A stretch of DNA of 15,491 nucleotides from Pseudomonadota bacterium. GTDB taxonomy: Bacteria; Pseudomonadota; Alphaproteobacteria; Sphingomonadales; SMXR01. Location: assembly GCA_022571175.1 (NCBI GenBank), contig JACZYI010000021.1:1-15491 (forward strand), given 5' to 3'. Below, piece after piece: positions 1-6,491 of this stretch (the stretch's first letter is position 1; each line of letters begins with the position of its first letter). The position numbers and the translations under genes are program-made. Below the pieces are notes generated by a model. It saw only the letters and a program-made list of their open reading frames with translations. It did not search any database and was not told where the DNA came from.

Positions 1-104
1 GGGACAAAGAAAAAAACCTGATCAATAATCTGGTGGACGGTATGAATTTTGATCCGTTCGCGATGGCCGAAGCCTATTTGAAGCAGGGCCGAAGAATTGG
101 CTGA
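1..104 (+). CDS. 3' end of an unidentified protein (partial, cut by window edge)
   Basis: An open frame runs from the window edge (first complete codon at base 3) to TGA at 102-104 and encodes the last 33 residues of a protein, ending in ...AEAYLKQGRRIG. The composition is protein-like: hydrophilic and helical, with an acidic to basic transition. The fragment is too short to assign to a family, and no domain is recognisable. The next gene starts about 130 bases downstream on the same strand, and no hairpin with a T-run lies between them, so co-transcription is possible. Whether this is really coding rests only on the open frame and amino-acid character. Confidence 0.5.
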   Translation, partial: DKEKNLINNLVDGMNFDPFAMAEAYLKQGRRIG

Positions 105-235
105 CAACCCGGGAACCAGTAGCTCGTGAAAAATTTATACGGGAGTGGTTGCCAGCGACAGTATTCCATTGCACCATCAGGAGAGCAGAGGAGACTGACG
201 AGAATAATCGACAGATGGTCATAAAGGAAAAAAGA

Positions 236-1225
236 ATGCGTGTACCCCTGGCGTTGATGTTTTTATTGGCCGCCATTACAGCACCCGGCCTGACCATGGC
301 CCAGGAAGCGCCCGTCATAACAGAATGGACCGTGCCCTGGGCGTATTCCCGACCCCGCGATCCCTATGCCCATGACGAAGAGACCGTCTGGTTCGTGGGT
401 CAGCGGAGCCAGTATATCGCCACCCTTAACCCCAAAACCGGCACATTCATGAGGGTTTCACTGGATAGCGGCGTGGGACCGCATAATCTGATTGTCGATG
501 ATGACGGCACGGTCTGGTACGCGGGCAATCAAAAATCCCATATTCGCCGATACCATCCCGATGACGGTGAAATTTATAAAATTCACATGCCCACGCGGGC
601 GGCGCGCGACCCGCATACGCTCGTATTCGATCATAAAGGCAATATCTGGTTTACCCTGCAGGGGGCCAACATGATTGGCAGACTGAATAAGGAGAGCGAA
701 GATGTGGACCTGGTCAGGGTGCAATCATCAGCGGTCAGGCCATATGGTATCATCATCGCCCCCGATGGCACCCCCTGGATCGCCCTTTTTGGCAGTAACA
801 AGCTTGCGAAAATAGACCCGGACAGCATGCGCCTCACTGAAATTGTGCTCCCGGAGCGGAACGCACGACCGCGCCGTCTGGTGGCCACCTCTGACGGGCT
901 GATCTGGTATGTGGATTATGCCAAGGGCAGGCTTGGTGTTTACGATCCTGCCAGCGAGACTTTCGAAGCTTGGGATTTACCCTCCGGCAGTCGTGCCCGA
1001 CCCTATGGTATGGCCGTTGATAATCAGGACCGGATCTGGATTGTGGAGACCGGGCCCAAGCCCAATAACTTTGTCGGCTTTGATACCAAAAGCAGAACCT
1101 TTATTGCCTCGGTGCCCATTCCCTCAGGCGCTGGTTCGGTGCGTCATATGATGTATTATGAACCCACAAATACTGTCTGGTTCGGTACCGACGCCAATAC
1201 TATTGGCCGCGCCGAGCTACCATAA
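236..1225 (+). CDS. Exported Vgb-family (streptogramin lyase-like) beta-propeller protein
   Basis: Encodes 329 residues. ATG 236 is chosen because AAGGA at 224-228 sits 7 bases upstream and the resulting N-terminus (MRVPLALMFLLAAITAPG, then MAQ|EA) is a clean Sec signal peptide. Upstream in-frame starts would place a charged extension before it. The mature part has about seven spaced blade motifs of the form hW[FYI]: VWFVG near 51, VWYAG near 93, IWFT near 137, PWIA near 180, IWYVD near 223, IWIVE near 267 and VWFG near 314, with GR/IGR strand ends. This is the repeat pattern of virginiamycin B lyase and related SMP-30-like propellers. Vgb itself linearises streptogramin B, but I could not place its catalytic His/Glu pair with confidence, so lyase activity is not claimed. 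Most likely a periplasmic six- or seven-bladed propeller of unknown substrate. Confidence 0.85.
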   Translation: MRVPLALMFLLAAITAPGLTMAQEAPVITEWTVPWAYSRPRDPYAHDEETVWFVGQRSQYIATLNPKTGTFMRVSLDSGVGPHNLIVDDDGTVWYAGNQKSHIRRYHPDDGEIYKIHMPTRAARDPHTLVFDHKGNIWFTLQGANMIGRLNKESEDVDLVRVQSSAVRPYGIIIAPDGTPWIALFGSNKLAKIDPDSMRLTEIVLPERNARPRRLVATSDGLIWYVDYAKGRLGVYDPASETFEAWDLPSGSRARPYGMAVDNQDRIWIVETGPKPNNFVGFDTKSRTFIASVPIPSGAGSVRHMMYYEPTNTVWFGTDANTIGRAELP

Positions 1226-1252
1226 ATCCATGCAAAACCCCAGCATCTGTTG

Positions 1253-1945
1253 ATGATAGGCTTCCCGTCAAATCGCTCGCGCCCCGGCGCCATCTTCGAT
1301 ATTCTGATGGTGATGGCTTTGATCCCGGTCGCCGCCTGGCTGGGAAGCGTCACCGGATTTATCCTGCTTGGACCCCTTACGACCCTCCTGATGGTGGCAT
1401 TGGCCACATTATTGTTGAGAAGAAATGGCCAGGACTGGCGTGCCATGGGCCTCGGCAAACTGCCGCACTGGAAAAAACTTTTGCTCGGGGTGATAGGAGC
1501 TTATGTGGCCGTTATGCTAGTGGTCGCAGTTGTATTGACCCCTGCCCTTGAAGCTGCGGGATTGGGTACACCCGACATTTCCGTATTCCGGGCCATCGAG
1601 GGAAATTTTCCTTTGCTCATCATGTGGCTGGTCATTTCCTGGGTGGTGGGTGGTTTTGCCGAAGAAATGCTGGCACGCGGATTTCTCTTGAACCGTTTTG
1701 CCGATCTTTTTGGCGGGGGAAAATCAGCCTTTTATCTGGCGGTCATCGCCCAGGCCGCCCTTTTCGGGCTGGCACACGGCTACCAGGGCCTGGCGGGTAT
1801 AATTCTGACCGGTGGCGTTGGAGCCATTCTGGGCCTGGTTTATGTTTTGACGGGCCGGTCCCTCTGGCCGGTCATTATTACCCACGGATTGATTGACAGT
1901 ATCAGCTTTGTCAGTCTCTATTTGGGCGCGGGACATGCTGGATAA
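1253..1945 (+). CDS. CPBP family intramembrane glutamic/metalloprotease
   Basis: Encodes 230 residues. All three CPBP (Abi/CAAX-protease-like, PF02517) motifs are present: EExxxR at E137-E138/R142 (AEEMLARGF), FxxxH at 171-175 (FGLAH) and HxxxD at H211-D215 (HGLID). Hydrophobic segments near residues 14-36, 38-55, 75-97, 119-135, 160-174, 180-200 and 203-223 give a multi-spanning inner-membrane protein. Family members cleave prenylated or other membrane-embedded substrates; the target here is unknown. The start is uncertain: TTG 1250 and ATG 1253 are adjacent and neither has a convincing Shine-Dalgarno sequence; ATG is preferred. The gene begins 27 bases after the propeller gene stops and ends 26 bases before the next start, so the three + strand genes are probably one operon. 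Confidence 0.9.
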   Translation: MIGFPSNRSRPGAIFDILMVMALIPVAAWLGSVTGFILLGPLTTLLMVALATLLLRRNGQDWRAMGLGKLPHWKKLLLGVIGAYVAVMLVVAVVLTPALEAAGLGTPDISVFRAIEGNFPLLIMWLVISWVVGGFAEEMLARGFLLNRFADLFGGGKSAFYLAVIAQAALFGLAHGYQGLAGIILTGGVGAILGLVYVLTGRSLWPVIITHGLIDSISFVSLYLGAGHAG

Positions 1946-1971
1946 CAATCGAATTCAGAAAGGAAGTGACT

Positions 1972-2466
1972 ATGTTCAGGTTCATCATGGCGTGTTTGAT
2001 CTTGACGATGGGTATCTTTTCATTACCAAACGCATCCCTGGCTGAGGGGGAAGAAGAGGCGGCGGCTCTCAAGGCAATCGAAACATTGTTTGAAGCCATG
2101 AACCGGCATGATGCCGAGTTGGCCAGCACCGTCCTGATGGAGGACGGACTCCTGCGCTCTACTCGTGAAAAGGATGGTGAAATTATCATCCAAACCACCA
2201 GTCATGAAAGTTTAATAGCGGCGATTGGCAGTGGCGGAGGGGTTTGGGTAGAACGATACTGGGACCCAATCGTGTTTGTCAGCTCGGGAATCGCCATGAT
2301 CTGGGTCAATTATGACTTTCATGTGGATGGCAAACTCAGCCATTGCGGCATTGACCTGTTCAGTATGGTCAAGCAAGAGAGCCATTGGAAAATATCCAGC
2401 ATCATGGATACCCGAGAAGTGGACGGCTGCGAGGACAGCCCCTTGGGACCGCTCGCAGCCGATTAA
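1972..2466 (+). CDS. Exported NTF2-like / SnoaL-like domain protein
   Basis: Encodes 164 residues. ATG 1972 is preferred over in-frame GTG 1966 because AGGAAG (1961-1966) lies 5 bases upstream of ATG and would overlap the GTG. Residues 1-24 form a signal peptide (MFRFIMACLILTMGIF...ASLA|EG). The rest reads as one cone-shaped NTF2/DUF4440-type fold: an N-terminal helix (EEAAALKAIETLFEAMNRHD), a middle region with conserved-looking W and D residues, and C-terminal strands (IWVNYDFHVDGK, HCGIDLF, HWKISSIMDT). Such domains are either small hydrolases/isomerases or ligand-binding modules, and no catalytic set can be named here. It is the last gene of the + strand cluster. Its stop is only two bases from the stop of the convergent amidohydrolase gene. 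Confidence 0.8.
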   Translation: MFRFIMACLILTMGIFSLPNASLAEGEEEAAALKAIETLFEAMNRHDAELASTVLMEDGLLRSTREKDGEIIIQTTSHESLIAAIGSGGGVWVERYWDPIVFVSSGIAMIWVNYDFHVDGKLSHCGIDLFSMVKQESHWKISSIMDTREVDGCEDSPLGPLAAD

Positions 2467-2468
2467 GG

Positions 2469-3791
2469 TTACTGTACCTCTTTTATGACTCGACCGCGTG
2501 CCATGACAAAATCCACATCCAGAAGTTCGGATATATCTGCGAGCGGGTCGCCATTGACCCCGATCAAATCCGCTGTCTTGCCCACTTCGATGGTACCAAT
2601 TTCATCCGATAGTCCCAAAAGGTCCGCGCCATTAATGGTGGCAGAGATAATCAGTTCCACCGGGCTCATACCGCCCTCCTGCATCAGCAGAAATTCCCGG
2701 GCATTATCGCCATGACGGCTAACGCCAGAATCGGTACCAAAGGCAATTTTAACACCTGACTCGTAGGCATTGGTGAAATTGTCCAACATGTCGGCCCCAA
2801 CCACCAGCGCTTTGGCCTTGATGGCGGGTGGAAAAATATCGGTATTTTTGGCCATGTCCACTACCGTTTTACCCGCCAGCAAGGTGGGTACCAGATAAGC
2901 GCCCGTGGCAATAAACAGCTCAATCGCTGCAGCATCGGTGTAGGTGCCGTGCTCAATGCTGTCCACACCCGCGCGCAAGGCGGCAATGATTCCATCGGCA
3001 TCATGGGCATGTGCTGCCACCTTGCGGCCCAATGAGTGCGCTGTGGCAACAATTTCAACCAGCTCATCATCAAAAATCTGTTGGCCGGTGCCGGTTGCGG
3101 TATCGCTCAACACACCACCGGTAGCAGTAATTTTAACCACATCTGCCCCAAGCTTGATGGTCTTGCGGGTAGCGCCCCGGCATTCATAGGGGCCATCGCA
3201 AATAGTGGGCAATGCAAATAGTTCAAGAATTTCATAGCGAAAACCATCCACATCCGAATGACCGCCCGTGACACCAACCCCGGAGCCCGACGCCAGAATA
3301 CGCGGACCGGTGACAAAACCCTTGTTGATGGCGTTTCTGAGGCCAAAAATCATGTCGGGACTGCCGCCCAAGTCGCGAATGGTGGTAAAACCGGCCTGCA
3401 GGGTTCGATTGGCAAACATCACACCACGCAGGGTCAGTTCCGACAGGTTCATTTCCACCGTATCGAGTTTGGATCTGGGGCCCAGCTCCCCTAGAATATG
3501 GACATGGGCATCAATCAAGCCCGGCAACAGAAATTGATCCACCAGATGCAGCATTTTGGTGTCTTCGCCATAATCAGCCGGGTTAACATAGCCAGCTATA
3601 ATGGCGGTGATTTTTCCGTCTTCAATGATTATTGATTGTTTTGTGAGCGGTGCTTCACCGGGCACGGCCAAAAGCGTTCCCGCATGGATCACCACGGTTT
3701 GGGCCAAAACTGGTGAGGACATGAGGCCCAGGCTTCCAAAAATCAAGAGTCCCAACAGCCCCACAGCGCCCGATAAAATTTTCCGTTTCAT
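2469..3791 (-). CDS. Exported amidohydrolase (imidazolonepropionase-like / Xaa-dipeptidase-like)
   Basis: Encodes 440 residues. ATG at 3791-3789 follows GGGGGA at 5-base spacing. Residues 1-30 form a signal peptide (MKRKILSG..., AxA-type end ...SPVLA|Q), so the enzyme is probably periplasmic. The amidohydrolase-superfamily metal ligands are visible in order: HxH at H96/H98 (DAHVH), candidate carboxylated lysine K220 (VVKITATGG), His in AHAH (261-263), H281 (EHG) and D354 (FGTDSG). The C-terminal composite beta-sandwich includes the typical IGTIEVGKTADL signature (398-409). This arrangement matches the subgroup containing bacterial Xaa-Pro and Xaa-Arg/Lys dipeptidases and imidazolonepropionase-like hydrolases. 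Substrate cannot be read from sequence, but an exported dipeptidase role is a reasonable inference. Confidence 0.92.
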   Translation of the reverse strand: MKRKILSGAVGLLGLLIFGSLGLMSSPVLAQTVVIHAGTLLAVPGEAPLTKQSIIIEDGKITAIIAGYVNPADYGEDTKMLHLVDQFLLPGLIDAHVHILGELGPRSKLDTVEMNLSELTLRGVMFANRTLQAGFTTIRDLGGSPDMIFGLRNAINKGFVTGPRILASGSGVGVTGGHSDVDGFRYEILELFALPTICDGPYECRGATRKTIKLGADVVKITATGGVLSDTATGTGQQIFDDELVEIVATAHSLGRKVAAHAHDADGIIAALRAGVDSIEHGTYTDAAAIELFIATGAYLVPTLLAGKTVVDMAKNTDIFPPAIKAKALVVGADMLDNFTNAYESGVKIAFGTDSGVSRHGDNAREFLLMQEGGMSPVELIISATINGADLLGLSDEIGTIEVGKTADLIGVNGDPLADISELLDVDFVMARGRVIKEVQ

Positions 3792-3927
3792 AAAATCCCC
3801 CTGTCAAATTGCCTATTGATTAAACCGGTCGCCTAACCTCAGACCGCGCGCGGATGCTGTCACAGCCAGGGCCTGTTTGGCAAGCAGAGCTTTCCTGTCC
3901 ACCCGGAATGTTTTGCCCGGGCTGGTT

Positions 3928-4998
3928 TTATTCCACCTCAAGCGCCTGAACCAGACCGGTCACAACTATATCCTCAATCGCATCAATAAATTCGGCTTCC
4001 TCGGGATCGGCTATAAAAACCATGACAACCGCCAGAGCGGACAGATCAAGCACGGCCAGACGCATATAAAGTTCGCTGTCATCCAGTTGACAGCCAATTT
4101 GCCCCCGTACCTGATGAACAACCTCACTTTCTTCATCCACGGTTATGCCACCGGCGGTATTGAGGCAGTCTCCTGTAACCTCGATTATGGCATCAGCATA
4201 AACAACCGTGCTTAAACGTGTGATTGAATCCTCTTCCCAATAAAAGGCCAGCACCAGTTCATCGATTTCCGCCATATAGCGACCAATAGGAAACTCCGAA
4301 TATTGGATGGTGGCAGAAATATCAAAGGACCGGAGTTCGTCAAAAAGCCGGTCAAAATCATCGAGCGAAACAAGAGGTTCTGTTTCCCAGGCGGTCTTGG
4401 CTGAAAATTCAGGTGCGGACGATACGCTGGTTCCGCCTGCAAACGGATTATCGTTGTCGTCGCTGCTGCCCCCCGCGAACGGGTTGGACCGCTCCATGCC
4501 AGTGTTTCTGGCCAGACATTCTTCGGCCGCGCTTATGGCCGCGGAGCTGTCCGCAAGGTCAAAAGCAAGGGTGATAAATTCGGCCTCCACATAAAAAGTG
4601 GTGGCACGTTTCAACTCACTGCTCAGGTCTTCAAGCGGTGCACCCAGATAAATCTGTGATCCGGCAGAGATGGCTAAAATTTCGCTGGCAACAGGCTGAC
4701 CATTGTCGAAACGGTATTCAACGGCATAAGTATCCCCCTCCTGAAAGGCCCAGGCTTCATTGGAAAAGCTGATAGCGCTTAGCTCAATCGTGAGATAAAA
4801 TTCAAGCATATCACCGCCATCATAATCCCTCATCAACCAGCAGGCATCAAACTCGCCGGTCTCATACCGGGTTTCCAGCAGAAACCAGTCGCCGAAGCTG
4901 TCGATAAATTCGAACTCCGGCTCTTGCGCCACGCTTGCACCCGCGATGGCGATAATTACGCCCAGCGCCGCCGTTTTCAATTTCAGGTATTTCAACAT
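3928..4998 (-). CDS. Exported protein of unknown function, possible IalB-like N-terminal domain
   Basis: Encodes 356 residues. The ATG at 4998-4996 is chosen over one at 5028 because GGAG lies 6 bases upstream and the protein then begins with a signal peptide (MLKYLKLKTAALGVIIAIAG...ASVA|QE). Residues 34-165 contain FGDW, a single Cys at 53 (FDACW), beta-rich segments and a closing SSAAISAAEEC helix with C161. This resembles the invasion-associated locus B layout (GDW..., Cys, ...small-residue helix-Cys), but the similarity is by eye. Residues 172-177 and 184-189 are two copies of NPFAGG in an acidic Ser/Gly linker. The C-terminal half (200-356) has a further Cys pair (C278, C303) and no recognised domain. 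It is acidic overall and likely periplasmic. It lies 136 bases upstream of the amidohydrolase gene on the same strand. Confidence 0.75.
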   Translation of the reverse strand: MLKYLKLKTAALGVIIAIAGASVAQEPEFEFIDSFGDWFLLETRYETGEFDACWLMRDYDGGDMLEFYLTIELSAISFSNEAWAFQEGDTYAVEYRFDNGQPVASEILAISAGSQIYLGAPLEDLSSELKRATTFYVEAEFITLAFDLADSSAAISAAEECLARNTGMERSNPFAGGSSDDNDNPFAGGTSVSSAPEFSAKTAWETEPLVSLDDFDRLFDELRSFDISATIQYSEFPIGRYMAEIDELVLAFYWEEDSITRLSTVVYADAIIEVTGDCLNTAGGITVDEESEVVHQVRGQIGCQLDDSELYMRLAVLDLSALAVVMVFIADPEEAEFIDAIEDIVVTGLVQALEVE

Positions 4999-5470
4999 GC
5001 CCCTCTCCAGCCGTTCCTTCCCCATCAATCAATAGCCTAGCCCGCGAAAGCGTCATACGGCAATACAAGAGTATAATTCTCGAATGAGATTTAGCAGTGG
5101 CAGAGCTATACCGAAAAATTGGCCGTCACCTGGAGCTAACCAGCAACGATAAATAAATTTTCCCTTACGGTTCTGCCAAAACCCAACCCAGACAGCAGAC
5201 CAGGGACGACGCGATGACAGCCCCACTGCCAAGCAAGGTTCCCACATCAAGCCGTTCATCAAGGTCAAAAAGAAACAGAAACGCGAGACCCGCAGTCCCC
5301 AGATAAGTGAAATCGTGCCGAAACACCCGAATAACAATGCTCTATTTCATCTTTACATGGCCAAGCTCTATTCAACCGCTTCGGGGTTTTAAAGCAGGCG
5401 GGAGTATGAGTCACTCTCTGGCCCTCTTGGGAGGAGATTTCGGCTTGGGAAAGCCATTGGCACACCAGAA
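4999..5470. other. Gene-poor, apparently degraded interval
   Basis: No intact gene with a ribosome-binding site is visible here on either strand. Open frames in the 60-100 codon range overlap one another and have low-complexity or Cys/Trp-rich translations typical of non-coding DNA. The one stretch with protein character is the transporter-like remnant at 5165-5341. I found no tRNA, no terminal inverted repeats of an insertion sequence and no convincing terminator. Confidence 0.5.
5165..5341 (-). pseudogene. Probable 3' remnant of a DMT/EamA-family transporter
   Basis: Between a TAG at 5344-5342 and a TAA at 5167-5165 one minus-strand frame is open for 58 codons with no start or ribosome-binding site of its own. 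The translation contains FTYLGTAGLAFLFLFDLDE followed by RLDVGTLLGSGAVIASSLV. That is the pattern of the last two helices of EamA-type drug/metabolite transporters: a hydrophobic helix, an acidic loop with D/E, then a T-x-x-G-hydrophobic closing helix. The rest of a roughly 290-residue transporter is absent upstream, where all frames are interrupted. I read it as a relic of a deleted gene. Similarity was judged by eye only. Confidence 0.4.
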
Positions 5471-5710
5471 TTATTTTTTAATTGTCCAACTGTAGTTCTC
5501 CAGTTGTTTGAAACTTCGATACAAAACGTCACTGATTTTGTAAAGAAATTTGAAAAAAATATGTTCGGATTCATCATTAACACTCTCGCTTTCCTGGGCC
5601 TTACGCTCCGTTTGCGAGGGGTGCTGCGGGCGCCTTTGCTTTTGCTCAGACGCCACATCAAAAATGGGGAAAGCATCTTTTTTATTCTCATGGCTCATCA
5701 GAATAGGCAT
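5471..5710 (-). CDS. Small protein of unknown function, divergent from the CGNR regulator
   Basis: Encodes 79 residues. The ATG at 5710-5708 has a very good Shine-Dalgarno sequence (AAGGAG at 5723-5718, spacing 7), the best support for its reality. A second in-frame ATG four codons later (MSHENKK) lacks one. The N-terminal half is hydrophilic and probably disordered (KKDAFPIFDVASEQKQRRPQ and an Arg/Gln/Glu/Ser-rich stretch); the C-terminal third is amphipathic (HIFFKFLYKISDVLYRSFKQ) and ends in basic residues. There is no signal peptide and no domain I recognise. The gene is AT-rich compared with its neighbours. It is read away from the ABATE/CGNR regulator and a shared inverted repeat lies in the 106-base gap, so it is a candidate target of that regulator. 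Confidence 0.6.
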   Translation of the reverse strand: MPILMSHENKKDAFPIFDVASEQKQRRPQHPSQTERKAQESESVNDESEHIFFKFLYKISDVLYRSFKQLENYSWTIKK

Positions 5711-5717
5711 CTATCGT

Positions 5718-5723
5718 CTCCTT
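5718..5723 (-). promoter_or_regulatory. Shine-Dalgarno site of the 79-residue small gene
   Basis: AAGGAG on the minus strand, seven bases before the ATG at 5710-5708. It is the main reason for calling the short gene real. The operator-like arm at 5727-5740 begins only three bases further upstream. Confidence 0.6.
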
Positions 5724-5726
5724 TTA

Positions 5727-5740
5727 TTCTAACCGTTAAA
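5727..5740. promoter_or_regulatory. Operator-like arm 1 of a 14-bp inverted repeat (small-gene side)
   Basis: TTCTAACCGTTAAA is the exact reverse complement of 5792-5805. The core TAACCGTTA is itself a palindrome (TAAC-C-GTTA), so each arm could bind a dimer alone. It lies immediately upstream of the Shine-Dalgarno site of the minus-strand small gene. Being duplicated in mirror orientation before two divergent genes, one of them a DNA-binding regulator, it fits an autoregulatory operator pair. No binding evidence exists in the sequence itself. Confidence 0.5.
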
Positions 5741-5791
5741 TTGCGTAATACTAGTTAACTTGACTATTACCATATAACTTGTCAAGATGTT

Positions 5792-5805
5792 TTTAACGGT
5801 TAGAA
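5792..5805. promoter_or_regulatory. Operator-like arm 2 of a 14-bp inverted repeat (regulator side)
   Basis: TTTAACGGTTAGAA mirrors 5727-5740 perfectly over 14 bases, with 51 bases between the arms. It ends 11 bases before the ATG of the CGNR regulator, in or next to its ribosome-binding region. A bound protein here could block its own gene's transcription or translation. The two sites are nearly symmetric about the midpoint of the divergent gap. Confidence 0.5.
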
Positions 5806-5816
5806 AGAAAATAGTC

Positions 5817-6425
5817 ATGGACGCTTGGGAAACAGACGATTTTATCGGCGGCAAACTCTGTCTGGATTTTGCCAATACCCTGGAGTTGTTCGACGACGGA
5901 AAGATAAAAGACAAAATACCTAACATCGACCGTTTCGCGGGTTGGTTGGAATTTGCACAAAATCTTGAGTCTGACGATGTCCGGTGGTCTCTTTCCCCCA
6001 AAATTACCGAAAAGACTGTGGCCGGGGCATTTCCAGACATCCAGCGCTTCAGGAAAAGCCTCTACGAGGTCTTTCACGCCCAGGCAGACTGCCAGACCCC
6101 ACCCCAAAGTGCCCTGTCGGAAATTTACGCCTCCCTAGCCCGCTCAACACTGGGCGTGGAACCGATGGCAAGCAATGGACCCGGTGAAGAAGTCATAATC
6201 ACCGGCGCTGAAGGTCTGGTTTATCCCATCGCCCGATCAGCAGTAGAGCTGTTGCTGAATGATTCCTACTGTCCTGTAAAGGAATGCGACGCCGACGACT
6301 GTCACTGGGTTTTCCTCGATTCCTGCAAAAGCAAGCGCCGCCGCTGGTGCGACATGAAGACCTGTGGCAACCGGGCAAAAGCCCGCCGCCATTATCAAGG
6401 TCAAAAAGAATGTAGGCAGTGTTAA
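5817..6425 (+). CDS. ABATE/CGNR zinc-finger transcriptional regulator
   Basis: Encodes 202 residues. The start at ATG 5817 (MDAWETDDF) places the ABATE hallmark at the N-terminus as is usual: FIGGKLCLDFANTL at residues 9-22. An ATG at 5787 would add ten residues and include the operator arm; it has no ribosome-binding site. The C-terminus is a complete CGNR zinc finger (PF11706 type): C157 and C162 (CDADDCHWVF), D168, RRRWC with C178, then C183-G-N-R and a basic tail (AKARRHYQGQK). This is a DNA-binding module found in stress- or metabolite-responsive regulators whose ligand is generally unknown. Divergent from the small gene and 66 bases upstream of the FKBP-M24 gene on the same strand, it may control either or both. 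Confidence 0.9.
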   Translation: MDAWETDDFIGGKLCLDFANTLELFDDGKIKDKIPNIDRFAGWLEFAQNLESDDVRWSLSPKITEKTVAGAFPDIQRFRKSLYEVFHAQADCQTPPQSALSEIYASLARSTLGVEPMASNGPGEEVIITGAEGLVYPIARSAVELLLNDSYCPVKECDADDCHWVFLDSCKSKRRRWCDMKTCGNRAKARRHYQGQKECRQC

Positions 6426-6463
6426 AGGAACACACTTGAAAGCTGGCGCCCCATTGCGCACAA

Positions 6464-6484
6464 TCCGGGAGAATCCACCCGGAG
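6464..6484 (+). promoter_or_regulatory. Hairpin overlapping the ribosome-binding site of the FKBP-M24 gene
   Basis: TCCGGG (6464-6469) and CCCGGA (6478-6483) are perfect complements around an 8-base loop. The 3' arm contains most of the Shine-Dalgarno GGAG (6481-6484) that serves ATG 6492. If it forms in the mRNA it would occlude the ribosome-binding site. It may equally be a chance GC-rich pairing. Confidence 0.3.
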
Positions 6485-6491
6485 ATAAAGA

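Noticed and set aside
236..1225. Calling the propeller protein a streptogramin-resistance lyase (vgb)
   Set aside because: The catalytic His/Glu positions of Vgb could not be placed, the protein has a signal peptide, and Vgb-like propellers are widespread with other roles.
1230..1255. A seven-codon leader peptide (MQNPSIC) whose TGA overlaps the CPBP start as TGATG
   Set aside because: There is no ribosome-binding site before its ATG and no regulatory amino-acid pattern; a short ORF of this size arises easily by chance.
3902..3921. Possible terminator after the IalB-like gene (CCCGG...CCGGG pairing)
   Set aside because: The stem is only five bases, the loop is long, and no T-run follows on the minus strand, so it is not an intrinsic terminator.
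3813..3950. A minus-strand open stretch translating to ...GKTFRVDRKALLAKQ... between the IalB-like and amidohydrolase genes
   Set aside because: No start codon or ribosome-binding site, it overlaps the end of the IalB-like gene out of frame, and I recognise no family; too short to call a relic.
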